Assembly: GCA_036583965.1 (NCBI GenBank)
Contig: JAZBQD010000019.1
Location: 558,001-622,000 of the forward strand
Length of the DNA stretch: 64,000 nt
Reading direction: 5' to 3'
Source of the DNA: Prunella strophiata
Lineage: Eukaryota > Chordata > Aves > Passeriformes > Prunellidae
Numbering within the stretch: position 1 is the stretch's first letter; each line of letters begins with the position of its first letter. Below, one piece after another: positions 53,955 to 64,000 of the stretch. The notes beneath the pieces are model-generated. The model was not told the DNA's origin. It searched no databases and saw only the letters and a list, made by a program, of their open reading frames with translations. The translations under genes and the position numbers were made by a program.

Positions 53955-54090
53955 GAATCATGGAATCATGCAATGTTTTAGGTTGGAAAAGCTCTCTGGG
54001 ATTATGGAGTCCAAGCACTTCCAGTGCTGCCAAAGCCACCCCTGCCCCAGTGTTCCCAGCTGCCACATCCACATGGATTTAAATCCCTCC
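53955..54090 (-). mobile_element. CR1-like LINE 3' end, second type
   Basis: GAATCATGGAATCATGCAAT, TTTTAGGTTGGAAAAGCTCT, GGGATTATGGAGTCCAAGCA and CTTCCAGTGCTGCCAAAGCC match the reverse complement of a CR1 subfamily ending in 'AGCTTTTCCAACCTAAAACATT'. This is distinct from the prevalent type. Confidence 0.8.
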
Positions 54091-55090
54091 AGGAATGGGA
54101 ATCTGTCCTGTCCATATCAGAAAGTCTGGGACATCTAAAGTCCTGGATTCTAAAATAAAGTAGGAAAATTTTAAGTAAATATATTTCCTTTTTTTTTTTT
54201 TCCTTTTTAATACTTGGGGAAACTTAGGGGACTTCTTCACTTCCAGATGGCGAATCAGTTTTCCATAAAACTTTCCATAAGGAGTCAATAAATCTTTCTG
54301 GTTGCTGGCTGTATAAATAATGGGAAAATTGGATTTACTGGCATATAAAATGCCACAATTAATTGGCTGATGGCCTGACAAACCCTTCTGTGCTTGAGAG
54401 ATTTGGCTGCTTTCATCACATCTGGAATATGTGAAGTGACCTTTCCTATAAATCAGGATTTAGGATTTGACATGGATATCCCATCTGGATTTTTGTTGGA
54501 AAGAACACAAGGATCTCATGAAGGTAATCACTGTTTTTTCAGATTGATTTTTGTGATTTGGGGCATAAACCAGTGTGGGGTCATCTCTGAAATAACCAAA
54601 CTGGTCATGGTTAAAATCCAGGAGAGATTTTTCCATTTTAAAAGGAAGAGCTGTTGATCATTCCATGGCTTTTCCAAGTGTCTCAGGCACTTCTGGTTTA
54701 AGTGCCCCACATCCACAAGGTGTTTCCATGTCAGAATTCCAGGTGCCAGAAGTCTTTGGAATATGGGGAGAAGGGGTTGGAGCCCACTCCATCCTCATGG
54801 AAGCTGGACTTGGTCAGTCCATTCCTGTCTCCATGACAACCAGGAATTTAGGAATCACCTCAGTGCCTGTTTGAGATGGTTTATCCCAAACAAAACAGAG
54901 ACAATGGCACAAAATGTGGGAATCCACATTCCGGGTTTATGATGGATAAAGAGACTTCAGCTAGCTGGGATGAGAATTAGAAATAATTAGACTGGAATGC
55001 CATGGATTGTCCTTGGATTGATATCCTGGAGGGGAATTTGGGATTGCAGGTGTGGGACTGCATTGCTCTTTTAATATATTGGAATTCAAG
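54091..55090. other. Non-coding stretch, no gene recognised
   Basis: A T tract lies at about 54189-54202. Nothing else is supportable. Confidence 0.4.
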
Positions 55091-55318
55091 AAATTCTGGA
55101 ATGGTTTGGGTTGGAAGGGACCTTAAATCTTATCCCATTCCATGGGCAGGGACACCTTCCACTGTCCCAGGCTGCTCCAAGCCCCAAAGTCCAACCTGGC
55201 CTTGGAAACTTCCAGGGATCCAGGGGCAGTCACAGCTGCTCTGGCAATTCCAGCTCAGCCCCTCCCCACCCTCCCAGCCAGGAATTCCTTCCCAATATCC
55301 CACCCAAACCTGCTGCCA
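55091..55318 (-). mobile_element. CR1 LINE 3' end fragment
   Basis: TTCTGGAATGGTTTGGGTTG, CACTGTCCCAGGCTGCTCC, CCTGGCCTTGGAAACTTCCA and CCCTCCCAGCCAGGAATTCC are CR1 in reverse. Confidence 0.92.
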
Positions 55319-55544
55319 TCCCCCCTTGTCATGTTCATACACTTGTTAATAGTTCATTCCAAAGCAGATCATTCCATGGGACCTATAGAATCCAGATTTA
55401 CAGGATTTCCCCCATTTTCCCATCCTACATCCACTTCACTTCTCAAACCAAAGACTAGGATTGCTCATAATTCCATTGTATTTTTGCACCCAAGGTAAAA
55501 AAAAATATAAAATTTTAAGAGAATTCCTCCTTTTCTCAGGTATA
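55319..55544. other. Non-coding spacer
   Basis: I see nothing supportable here. Confidence 0.4.
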
Positions 55545-55640
55545 AAAATCATGGAATCCCAGCATGATTTGGGTTGGAAGGAACCTTCAAACCAACTCAT
55601 TCCAAACCTCTGCCATGGGCAGGGAGCATTCCACAGTGGT
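55545..55640 (-). mobile_element. CR1 LINE 3' end fragment
   Basis: AAATCATGGAATCCCAGCAT, GATTTGGGTTGGAAGGAACC and CTCTGCCATGGGCAGGGAG are CR1 in reverse, truncated after ~95 bases. Confidence 0.85.
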
Positions 55641-56080
55641 GGCTGATCATCCTTATGGATGAACCAACCCTGCAGGAGATCAGGAAAATTGGTTCCAGAT
55701 CCAAAAAGCAATGTCCCAGGTTTAGAAGTGAAATCAGATGGATCAAAATTCCCCATCTGAGGATATTGGTGGAATTCCTTGTCCCAGGGCATTGGATGAC
55801 CAAGGAATACCTGGAGCAGCTCCTCCAGACATGCAGCAGTGGGAGGAGATTGGCTGCACCTCCCAGCCTGGAATGGAGTTCATGGCATGAGAATTAAATG
55901 GGAAAACTGAGAAGATAAGTGAAGCCACTGCAGCCATGACGTGGAGATATGGAAATAAAATGATTAAAAAGGGGGAATGTTCAAATGGATGTGACATAAA
56001 AAGCCGGCAATTCGTGGAAGAATGAAAGAAATGTTTTATATCCTGTCGCCATCTACTGGATCTGAGCTGCAGCAGGAGGA
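55641..56080. other. Non-coding stretch, no gene recognised
   Basis: I see nothing supportable here. Confidence 0.4.
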
Positions 56081-56335
56081 TCATGGAATCACAATTCCAG
56101 GATGGTTTGGATTGAGAGGACCTTAAGGACCATCCAGTGCCACCCCATTCCATGGGCATGGACACCTCCCACCTTCCCAGGCTGCTCCAAGTGTCCAACC
56201 TGGCCTTGGGGATCCAGGGGCAGCCACAGCTTCTCTGGGAATTCCATCCCAGCCCCTTCCCACCCTCCCAGCCAGGAATTCCCAATTCCCAGTCTCCCAT
56301 CCCTCCCTGCCCTCTGGCAGTGGGCAGCCAAGGAG
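56081..56335 (-). mobile_element. CR1 LINE 3' end fragment
   Basis: ATCATGGAATCACAATTCCA, GACACCTCCCACCTTCCCAG, GGGATCCAGGGGCAGCCACA and CCCTGCCCTCTGGCAGTGGG are CR1 in reverse. The 200-codon minus frame spanning it is an artefact. Confidence 0.92.
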
Positions 56336-56588
56336 GGTTTCCCATCCCTGCTGTTATCCCAGGATCCAGAGAGGAGTTCCTCTAAGGGTGACAATTGTCA
56401 CCAAATGGGGTTCCCTGTGCCAAGGCCACCCAAGGGGGGCTGGAAGGAGGATGAGGTTTCATGTCCCAAGCCAACATCTCTGCACTCTTGACTCCCAGGG
56501 ATTCATGGATGTGTCCAGTGAGATATCCCAGCTGTCCCCACCGTTGTACCTGTGGAAATCCTCCTTGTAGGGAAAACTGGGAAAAACT
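56336..56588. other. Non-coding spacer
   Basis: I see nothing supportable here. Confidence 0.4.
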
Positions 56589-56690
56589 GAGCAACCTGGG
56601 ATAATGGGATGTGTCCCTGCCCCGGCAGGGGTGGAAGGAGATGGGTTTGTAGATCCTTTCCCACCATACCACTCTGGGATTCCATGAGAG
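56589..56690 (+). mobile_element. CR1 LINE 3' end joined to the dispersed repeat unit
   Basis: GAGCAACCTGGGATAATGGG, GTCCCTGCCCCGGCAGGGGT, AGATCCTTTCCCACCATACC and ACTCTGGGATTCCATGAGAG are CR1 plus. It runs straight into the unit at 56691, as does the CR1 at 4151-4292 on the other strand. Confidence 0.88.
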
Positions 56691-56982
56691 GTTAGGGAAA
56701 ATATTCCATTTATTTATAAAAAGGAGGATGGGTGCACCTTCAAAGGGGTCAGGGCTGGCTCCTCCCATCCCAGCAGAGCCTGAGGGGCAGGAAGGTTTTC
56801 CTGGAGGACAATATCCCAATGACACCTCATCCCTGTGCCTGCCACGCCTCACTCCAGTCTGAGAATGACTGGGAAGAGCAGCTGGAGATGCTGTTCCCAC
56901 TGCCAGCACCAGGGAGGAGAACCTCAAAGCAACAGATTCCTTCAACCCAAACCAATGACTGAGACCTCGAGGAATCTTTGAT
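56691..56982 (+). repeat. Unidentified dispersed repeat unit, copy 2 (inverted partner at 3892)
   Basis: This ~292-base segment reads GTTAGGGAAAATATTCC, ATTTATTTATAAAAAGGAGG, TTTTCCTGGAGGACAATATC, GACTGGGAAGAGCAGCTGGA, GAACCTCAAAGCAACAGATT and GACCTCGAGGAATCTTTGAT, matching 3892-4149 in reverse. It has about 36 extra bases around 56746-56781 (GCTGGCTCCTCCCATCCC region) bounded by CAGG. The sequence after it is unrelated to that flanking copy 1, which instead ends in a CR1 tail. Confidence 0.8.
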
Positions 56983-59081
56983 TAGGATTGATTAAAGGCA
57001 CTATCAATTATAGGAATTTTCTCATTTTCCAGGGAGTGGGTTGGCTCTGCAATGGAATTTTCTGCATAAAGCCCACATTCCCTCACTTCCAGAGGTGTGG
57101 GTTTTGTGGGAATGGTTTGGATGCACTCAGGTATAAGGAATACACCTGGAAAGGTCAGGATGGGAGCTAGATGCTGATTTTGGGATCCTTTTTGCTGCTG
57201 CTGCAGCAGCAGCTGGCTGTCAGACAAAGTTTTCCCTCTGTTCCTGAGGATCCTGCTTTCCCTAAGGAATGTTGCCAGTAAATTAATCAAAACATTCCTG
57301 ATACTTGGGGATTTGAGGCACAAAAGTTTCTTGGTGGGATCTGTCCCTGTGGACTGGGTTTGGAGCAGCTGATCCCTGAGCGAGAGCACTTCTCAATGAG
57401 AGGGGAAAATGGGGGAACTACAAATATCCAACAAAGCCTGGATTAAATTCCCTGCTAGAAATTTCTCCTTCAAGCTCTGCCTGAAACGCTGACCTGCCTC
57501 TTTTGATGTGTTTTGAGCTTGTTAAATGTTTGGGAATATTTCCCTGTGGAGGTTTTGGGGTCAGGGCAGTGGCTGTGGCCCTATAATAACTCTGCTGACA
57601 TTGGGGTGGGGAGGATGAGAGGGACACACGGGACAATCCTCGTGCTCCTCAGATATCCCTTCCAAAGGTCATCCAAAAACCGACCCTGACATCACAGCCA
57701 GCCCCAGATCCATCCCCAGCCAGTTCAGGAAGAGAAATAAACCCAGCAGAAAAGGGATTTCCATCATTAAATATCAGATGAGGTCTCACTTCTGAGCCCC
57801 AAAAGACCCAAGGATCAGATTTATTTTGTGACCTGAAAGCAAAAATGTTGATTGAGGAAGAGAATTGGAAAAAGGAAAAGTCACAGCACCAGATACTCAC
57901 CCAAAATTAAGGTTGTGGAGGTGAGAAGAAGCTTTGCTTTTGGTTTTTAATGTCATCAGAAGCTGGATCCATAATTATCCCCTAATCCTTTAAATTTTGC
58001 TGTGTAATAGGGAGAGGGAAGGAAGCAGAGCATTCCCACTTTTCCTGGGAAAGGTTTTCCCTCCCACCCCTCTGCCTTTATGACTCATTTCCAATGAGGG
58101 GCTCAGCCCTGATTGTGTCCCATGAGCCACCCAGAGAACGTCAAAGTCTGAGCTGGGAACTGAACTTGTGCTTAAGTCCTTTCATTTTTTATTAATTTGT
58201 TTTTGTGCCCTAAAATCTCTGGTTTTGTAAACAAAACCAGGCCTAAATCTCTGGTTTTTAAACAAGCCCAGCCCTGACTAACTAAACTCATGCTTCTGCC
58301 TTGGTTTAAGCACAGAGTCCTCCTGAAATCCTTTCAGGTGAGACACAGGATGAAGACAGAGCTGATTTAATTCATAGCACATCCCACCAGATGCAATAAC
58401 TGGAACACCTGGAATTGCCTCCTGCTTCCAATCTCTTTGTTCCATTCAGAATTCCACATCCATGAGCTTGTGGCTCTACCCAAGTTTTCCAGTCCAGTTC
58501 TCAACATTTGCTCTCAGCCTGGATTTAGCTTGGAAAAACAATGGTTCTGCTTCAGAGATGAAGGACTTTTGTGCCTCAAAACTTCTTTTTAAATTCTTTT
58601 ATTTTTTTTGCTTCTTAAACAAAGATTTATTTTAAAAAACCATCAAAATCTGTCTGCAATTTCCCCTCAAGCCTTGCTGTTATTAATCATCATGGAGATA
58701 GATTCTAGCAGAAGACAGAATTAACTCTTTAATTGTTAAATATGGGATATGGAAGGAGATTTTGGGAACCTCCAGTGTGATCCAGAGGGGCTCCTTGGCC
58801 ACTAGCCATGGGGGACAGATTTGGAATCACTTTCAGCATCACCTGTGACCCAGTGACACCAGAAATGAGGGAGAGGTAAATATACAACCTGATAATCCAA
58901 ATTTATGGGCAGCTCCCAGTTTGCCAAGGACTGAAAAGTCACTAGGAGCTGCTGGTTTCCCTCTCTGTCCATCAGGGGTTTATCCACACCAAATCCTGCT
59001 AAAACCTGGATTTCCAGGGAGTGGAGGCACTGCACAAACCCCATTCTCTGGTGTTTGCTGGACTGGCTCCAACAGCTTGGG
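56983..59081. other. Non-coding stretch, no gene recognised
   Basis: This contains GCTGCTGCTGCAGCAGCAGC near 57194-57212 and a short hairpin CTGGTTTT/AAAACCAG near 58220-58241. No gene or transposon end is supportable in these 2.1 kb. Confidence 0.4.
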
Positions 59082-59340
59082 AGTCACAGAATCCCAGAAT
59101 TCCAGGATGGTTTGGGTTGGAATGGATCCTAAATCCTATCCCATCCCACCATTGCCATGACAGGGACACCTTCCACTATCCCAGGTTGTTCCAATCCCAT
59201 CCAGCCTGGCCTTGGCACTGCCAGGGATTCAGGGGCAGCCATAGCTGCTCTGGCAATTCCCAGCCAGGAATTCCCAATTCCCAATCTCCCACCCATCCCT
59301 GCCCTCTGGCAGTGGGAGCCATTCCCTGTGTCCTGGAACT
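59082..59340 (-). mobile_element. CR1 LINE 3' end fragment
   Basis: AGTCACAGAATCCCAGAATT, GGATGGTTTGGGTTGGAATG, CCACTATCCCAGGTTGTTCC and CTGCCCTCTGGCAGTGGGAG are CR1 in reverse. Confidence 0.92.
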
Positions 59341-59392
59341 CCAGGTGCTTTTGCTGGACCTCAGGAGAGCTCCAAGTGCAGTGCAGGTATTG

Positions 59393-59672
59393 GTGGGATG
59401 GGATGGGATGGGATGGGATGGGATGGGATGGGATGGGATGGGATGGGATGGGATGGGATGGGATGGGATGGGATGGGATGGGATGGGATGGGATGGGATG
59501 GGATGGGAATGGGAAGGAGATAGGAGTGGGAATGGGGTGGGTTCCATGGGATGGGATCCATGGAATGAGATGGTATCCATGGGATGGTGTCCATGGGATG
59601 GGATGGGATCCATGGGATGGGATGGGAATGGGAAGGGGATAGGAGTGGGAATGGGATGAGAATGGGATGGGT
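59393..59672 (+). repeat. (GGGAT)n array, pure then degenerate
   Basis: About 23 GGGAT pentamers run from 59393 to 59509. After that come ~160 bases of degenerate GGGAT/CCATGGGAT/GGGAATGGGAA words with some higher-order repeats. It lies ~50 bases from a CR1 end on its 5' side. Frames such as the periodic WDGMG pattern (212 codons plus strand) and HPIPS pattern (185 codons minus) are produced by the 5-base period, which leaves no stops. Confidence 0.97.
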
Positions 59673-60544
59673 GCTGCCAACCCCACACCTGTGACCCAGG
59701 AAATGGAGGATTTATTTTTGTTCCCTCATTTATTATTTAGGGCTTTATTTCATTTGTTGTTGGTGTGGAGTTTTTGAATTAAGAGCCCACTTTTTGGCTG
59801 ATTATTCCTTAATATTCCCTCTCCTCCTTCCCCACTTTCCAAACTGGAATGTTGGAGTGCTCTGCACTGCACTGCAGCAAGAGAACATCAAATATTTAAC
59901 AGTTTCAGGTGTTTCTCTCACCTTTTCAGGCAGGAAAAGATATTTTGTCACTTGGAAAGTGCCAGAGTTGTGACAAGTCCTTCCTGCTCCTCATGTCAAG
60001 GGGCACAGGGATCAAATAATATTATTAATTTATCAATTCTCTGGGGGTAGATATTTTAAATAATGTGAAAATCTACATTGCAGGGCTGATAAAAGATGCT
60101 CATACTCTCAAAAAAATCTTTAAAAATATTTTTGAATTCTAAAATTTGACAAATAATATTTAAATCTTCCAGGCATGAGTTTAGTCAATCAGGTGTAATA
60201 AATTGATATTTTTCCAATGATCCATAATAATGGATGCCATGTGGATTTACCTGTGCAAGGAATGGATGTCTGGAAGGTTTTTACACAGTAAAAGGGAAAG
60301 GGAAAGGAGATTTTTTTCAGCAGGAAAAGGAAATTATTTAGTGTAAGGACAGAGTGACATCAGTCCTTGGCTCAAACAGGTGAAATTGGGCTTTGTGGAA
60401 AACAAAGAAACAGCATTCCCTCAGCCAAGCCAGCATTTCATCCCAAAAACACTGAGGGAAAACTGCAAATAAAAAGCAGATTAGACAAAATCAAATCCTG
60501 GTGCCAGTAGAATCTCCTTGGAAAAACCAGGCTGCAGCAGGAGA
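59673..60544. other. Non-coding stretch, no gene recognised
   Basis: This is AT-rich around 60015-60200 with TTTAAAAATATTTTTG words. Nothing is supportable. Confidence 0.4.
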
Positions 60545-60635
60545 AAGTGCAAAGTGTCCCTGCCCATGGCAGGGGTGGAAAGAGATGATCTTTAAGGCCC
60601 CTTTTAACCCAAACTATTCCGTAATTCCATGACAA
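60545..60635 (+). mobile_element. CR1 LINE 3' end fragment
   Basis: GTGTCCCTGCCCATGGCAGG, GATGATCTTTAAGGCCCCTT and AACCCAAACTATTCCGTAAT are CR1 plus. Confidence 0.88.
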
Positions 60636-61276
60636 ACCAGTGCTAAATTTTCATTAAATTCACAGTCCAAATCAGCCCAAATCCCTTGGTTTGATCCTCC
60701 ATGCTGCCATGACCTTTCTGGACAAATTGGAAGAAAAATGGGAAAAACAAAAGGTCAACATAATTTGAGAAGCCCTTACAAAACACAGAGGGCCTGGCAG
60801 GATTGCTCTCCTTTGCTATAGATCTTAATTCTTGATTATGTATTTGGGGTTTGTTTGAGACTCTGTCCTTTGTAGGACAGAGGGAAAAGTTTGGTTTTGG
60901 GCACAAAGCTGAAAGCCTGAGAATATTCACAGAATTTCACACCTGTGCAGGTTCTGGTATGCTGCTTTATGGCAACATTTAAACATGTGAGGGGTGGTGG
61001 AAATGAAAAAGGGACTTTGGAATTGGAAGCAGAACCACATGGGAAATAAAGCATAACCAGATTTGAGATCTGGCACCAGACTGGGGAGGAAAATTTGGTT
61101 ACACTTCAAACCACTCAACAAAAGAACTCAGTGGTGTTGTCTCTAATTACAGAAGAACAGTTCCATTGTCTGGGGCTTGCTACAAATCAATAATAATGAT
61201 GCAGATCTTTAGCCTGAATTGTTCAAAGCAGGGGAACACTGGAATTTACCAGTGTACAGGTGGTTTTTACTGGGAT
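60636..61276. other. Non-coding stretch, no gene recognised
   Basis: I see nothing supportable here. Confidence 0.4.
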
Positions 61277-61768
61277 TGATGCCTTGTGAAGGCTGCCCTA
61301 GAACAGAGGCTGGATGGAGTTACAGCACAAAGCAGGGATTTATTCCAAGGATCTCCTCCATGGATCCACCTTGGGCAGCACCAGAGCCCAGCCAGGGCTG
61401 CACCCAAGATGAACCAAAATGGGCACAAAATGAACCCAAGATGAACCAAAATGGGCACAAAATGCACGGCCGGGCACGGGGTCTCTCCCTGGGATCAGTT
61501 CTGCTCCATTTGCACCTTGGAGTTCATTGTCCCATTCCAGCTTTAGCCCCTGCACTCCCACCCTGCTTATTTTTCTCTCTTCAGCCCACGCTGTTTGTGC
61601 TCCTGGGCTGAGATTTGGATCATTTGTCCTTGGTGCCCAGCTGGAGCAGGAATTGTTTTGTCTCCCTGCTCTGTGCACAGAGCTCACCATGCCCTGATGT
61701 GAAGCCCAGCCCCACACACTGAAGCAGCACAGAATCTGAAAAATAGAAAAGCCAAACCTGAGGCATCA
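61277..61768 (-). mobile_element. Solo LTR, 4-bp-TSD family, copy 4
   Basis: On the plus strand it starts TGATGCCTTGTGAAGG and ends CTGAGGCATCA. GGAT flanks it on both sides (61273-61276 and 61769-61772), a perfect 4-bp target duplication. It is 492 bp with two internal 32-bp units and is very similar to copies 1-3. The AATAAA signal seen in the others reads GGAATAAATCC near 61340-61350 on the minus strand. No internal retroviral sequence is present. Confidence 0.93.
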
Positions 61769-61852
61769 GGATTTCCCAGTGCAAATCCCTTGGAATTTGT
61801 AAAACTCCTAATTTCTTTCTGCCCCACAAGCTCGCTCCTTCTGTGACAGCAA
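61769..61852. other. Non-coding spacer
   Basis: This short spacer after the LTR begins with its GGAT target duplication. Confidence 0.4.
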
Positions 61853-62172
61853 ATCATGGAATCCCAGACTGGTTTGGGTTGGAAGGACCTCAAAGATCAT
61901 TGCTTCACCCCTGCCATGGCAGGGACACCTCCCACTGTCCCAGGCTGCTCCCAGCCCTAATGTCCAACCTGGCCTTGGAAACTTCCAGGGATTCAGGGGC
62001 AGCCACAGCTGCTCTGGGAATTCCATCCCAGGGCCTCCCCACCCTCCCAGCCAGGAATTCCTTCCCAATATCCCAATTAGATCTACCCTCCTTCATCTTA
62101 AAGCCATTCCCTGTGTCCTGTCCCTCCATCCCTTATCCCAAGTCCCTCTCCAGCTCTCCTGGAGTTACTCCA
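61853..62172 (-). mobile_element. CR1 LINE fragment, ~320 bp
   Basis: AATCATGGAATCCCAGACTG, GTTTGGGTTGGAAGGACCTC, CACTGTCCCAGGCTGCTCCC, CTTCCAGGGATTCAGGGGCA and GCCATTCCCTGTGTCCTGTC are CR1 in reverse. Confidence 0.92.
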
Positions 62173-62199
62173 CCCCTCAACTTCTCCCTTCCAGCTTCC

Positions 62200-62530
62200 A
62201 CATCCGAGTTCAGCATCTCAAGGACTTTCAGCATTTTAGCAAAGTCTTGTTGCAGCAAGATACACCCGACTCCGTTTCCCAAACATCGGCAGAGATAAGA
62301 TCGGGGCCGATTGCGGGTTGTGTATTTAGGGATTAGCTGCTGTGTGTGGATCCTTCAATTCTCTCCCCATTATGGCAGAGCAAGATAAGGAGCGGATTTT
62401 GCACCTCTGCTAATTTCTCTGCCCGTGCAAACAGAGATAACCTTTCTTCTCTTATCAGCTATCAGCTGCTCTATCGCATAATTGCTGCTCTCTCAATTAA
62501 CATGTGCCGCGGGAAAGAGAAACAGGGATC
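62200..62530. promoter_or_regulatory. Candidate cis-regulatory element with clustered GATA motifs
   Basis: This segment has no repeat words and more CpG than its surroundings (for example CATCGGC, CGGGGCCGATTGCGGG, GCCGCGGG). It contains five WGATAR-type sites within about 175 bases: AGATAA near 62293, 62384 and 62435, TTATCA near 62453 and CTATCA near 62459. An E-box CAGCTG overlaps at about 62464 and ATTAAC plus CATGTG lies just beyond. Paired GATA and E-box sites are typical of some vertebrate enhancers, but function here is inferred from motifs only. No coding frame of note overlaps apart from a 64-codon chance frame. Confidence 0.4.
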
Positions 62531-62753
62531 ACAGACCTGACTAGAAAGGGAAAAGGGAATTTTTGAGACCGTGCAGGGAGGAGAAGAGGGATTTAAAACA
62601 GGAGAATGCAACCACCGTGGTAGGGAATGTTCTGTTGGATCTGCGGCTCACACGGGATTTTTATCACAGTGGAAAGAAAACTGATCCAGAAATTCTAATT
62701 TTGATCCTGATTTAGCTATGCCTGGGATTGGTTGTGTTTAGATGAGAGGGGGG
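62531..62753. other. Non-coding spacer, CpG-richer
   Basis: Several CpG (ACCGTG, GCGGCTC, CACGGG) continue from the candidate regulatory element. Nothing further is supportable. Confidence 0.35.
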
Positions 62754-63191
62754 GATTGGGAAGGGCTGAAGGTGGGTTTGGGTGTGGTCTGAAGGAAATT
62801 GGGAAGGTTTGGAGAGGGCAGCCCTGGAAATAGGGAGGTTAAGAAGGCTAGGGATTGGGAAGGGCTGATGGAAGGTGGTTTGGGATGTTGTCTGAGGGAA
62901 GTTTGTTGAGGCCAGTCCTGGAATCTGAAAGGTTAAGAAGGTTAGGGATGGGGAAGGGCCTGAAGGGATGGGTTTAGGGATGATGGAAGGGTCTGAAGGT
63001 GGGTTTGGGTGGGTCTGAAGGAAACTTGGGATGCTCTGAAGAAGCCAGTCCTGGAAATTGGAGGGTTAAGAAGGTTGGGGATTTGAAAGAGCAAATGGAA
63101 GAGTCTGAAAGTGAGTTTGGATGTTGTCTGAAGGAAAATTGGGACACTTTGGAGAGGCCAGTCCTGGAAATAGGAAGGTTAAGAAGGATGG
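62754..63191. repeat. Minisatellite, about four units of 94-132 bp
   Basis: The block CCAGTCCTGGAAATAGG plus GGTTAAGAAGG recurs with GGTTAAGAAGG near 62837, 62931, 63063 and 63177. Each unit also has GGTGGGTTTGGGTG and GTCTGAAGGAAA. Units have diverged by indels (periods 94, 132 and 114). Confidence 0.88.
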
Positions 63192-63591
63192 CACTCCAGC
63201 AGCTTGCTAGGTGACAATAATGATGTCATCATCCCTGCAAAGGGGACTTGTTAGAAAAGCTTCCAGAGCACAGCAGTGAACGAGGTGAGATCCTGCCCAG
63301 AGATGGTTGTGCCTGTGAGGGAATCCTGGAGGCTGGGATGGGATTCAATCCTATTTAAAGGGATTGAAAACCATGTGCTGGCCACAGCAAGGGTGGGTGG
63401 ATGGCTGAGCCTTGTCACCAGGCTGGCCAGGGGCCAGTGGCCAGGGAAGCTGTCCCAGAAGGAAGCTGTCACCAGGAGGAATTGTCACCTGTGAGGGAAA
63501 CCTTATTGCTGAGCCAGGAGCCATGAGTGCAGGGATAAACAAGGTGTGGAAAAGGGGGGTATAAAATAATATGGAAAATTTATGGATTAGC
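63192..63591. other. Non-coding stretch, no gene recognised
   Basis: I see nothing supportable here. Confidence 0.4.
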
Positions 63592-64000
63592 ACAGAATCC
63601 CAGGATGGGTCAGGCTGGGAGGGGACCACAGAGGGTCACTGGTGCCAGTCCCTGCCCAGGGCACAGGATTGTGTCCCTGTGGCTCTGGAATATCCCAGGG
63701 AGGAGACTCCAGCCCCTCTCTGGGCTCTGCTCAGGGCTGGGCACTGCCCAGGGCAGGAGTTCTGCCTCCTGTGCCCAGGGAATTCCTGGGATCTGGCCCT
63801 GCCCGTGGCTCTGGGGCCATTGCTGGGTCTGGAGGCAGAGCCTGGGGCTGCTCTGACCTCCTGCACACAGGGACAGACAGATGGACAGGGACAGCCAGGG
63901 CTGAGGCCCCTCTCAGCTGGGTCTCCTCTCCAGGCTGAGCAGCCCCAGCTCCCTCAGCCTCTCCTGGGCACAGAGATGCTCCAGGCCCTCCAGCACCTCC
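63592..64000 (-). mobile_element. CR1 LINE fragment running off the window
   Basis: CACAGAATCCCAGGATGGGT, GGAGGGGACCACAGAGGGTC, CACTGGTGCCAGTCCCTGCC and finally CAGCCCCAGCTCCCTCAGCC and GAGATGCTCCAGGCCCTCCA are CR1 in reverse. It is a subfamily with a different 3' end (GACCCTCTGTGGTCCCC). The element continues beyond base 64000. Confidence 0.82.

Noticed and set aside
57194..57212. CTG/CAG triplet run as a coding trinucleotide repeat
   Set aside because: Only about six triplets in a self-complementary arrangement, with no supported reading frame.
58217..58242. Hairpin CTGGTTTT/AAAACCAG as a possible small RNA
   Set aside because: An 8-base stem with a short loop is common by chance and there is no longer precursor-like fold visible.
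59021..59686. Frames of 161-212 codons with WDGMG or HPIPS periodicity
   Set aside because: Produced by the GGGAT pentamer, which has no stops in several frames.

Overview
This window looks like non-coding DNA from a songbird-type (passerine) nuclear genome. It shows no recognisable protein-coding gene, tRNA, rRNA or other RNA gene. The assignment rests on dozens of 3' ends of avian CR1 LINEs, identified by the terminal block around 'GGTCCCTTCCAACCCAAACCATT' and ATTCTATG-like tails. It also rests on solo LTRs of at least four endogenous-retrovirus families of the kind common in passerines. A run of exactly 500 N (23725-24224) marks a placeholder gap in a draft assembly. Whether the window is intronic or intergenic cannot be decided from the sequence. 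All open reading frames are short and lie in repeats or in unconserved-looking DNA, so I call no CDS.

Interspersed repeats: about 42 CR1 fragments are present, roughly 24 on the minus and 18 on the plus strand, all 5'-truncated. Seven LTRs are present, all without internal retroviral sequence. (a) Four copies of a ~492-526 bp LTR (1757-2282 +, 41304-41794 +, 43832-44325 -, 61277-61768 -) have TGATGC...GCATCA ends and 4-bp target duplications at two copies, with a probable one at a third. Two of them are nested inside CR1s. (b) Two 625-bp LTRs (9992-10616 -, 20200-20824 -) are ERVK-like; the first has a perfect 6-bp target duplication and splits a CR1. (c) One 665-bp ERVL-like LTR (48096-48760 -) has a perfect 5-bp target duplication. 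(d) One less certainly bounded LTR lies at about 46023-46463 (+).

Tandem structure: the window is unusually rich in local tandem duplications of non-transposon sequence. Two-copy blocks occur at 18912-19668, 34191-34749, 37152-37478, 42594-43350 and 51541-52244. A three-copy block lies at 37643-39009. Minisatellites occur at 8449-8821, 47491-47779 and 62754-63191. Simple repeats include a 68-T tract, a ~370-bp polypyrimidine tract, (ATT)n(ATC)n and a (GGGAT)n array. A diverged ~260-290 bp unit with CR1 attached occurs twice in opposite orientation, at 3892-4149 and 56691-56982.

Unique-looking stretches between the repeats contain no gene I can support. The most suggestive is 62200-62530, a CpG-richer segment with five GATA-type motifs and an E-box in about 175 bp, which could be a cis-regulatory element. 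No new defence, mobile or metabolic system was found. What is worth a second look is the repeat biology and the possible regulatory elements.
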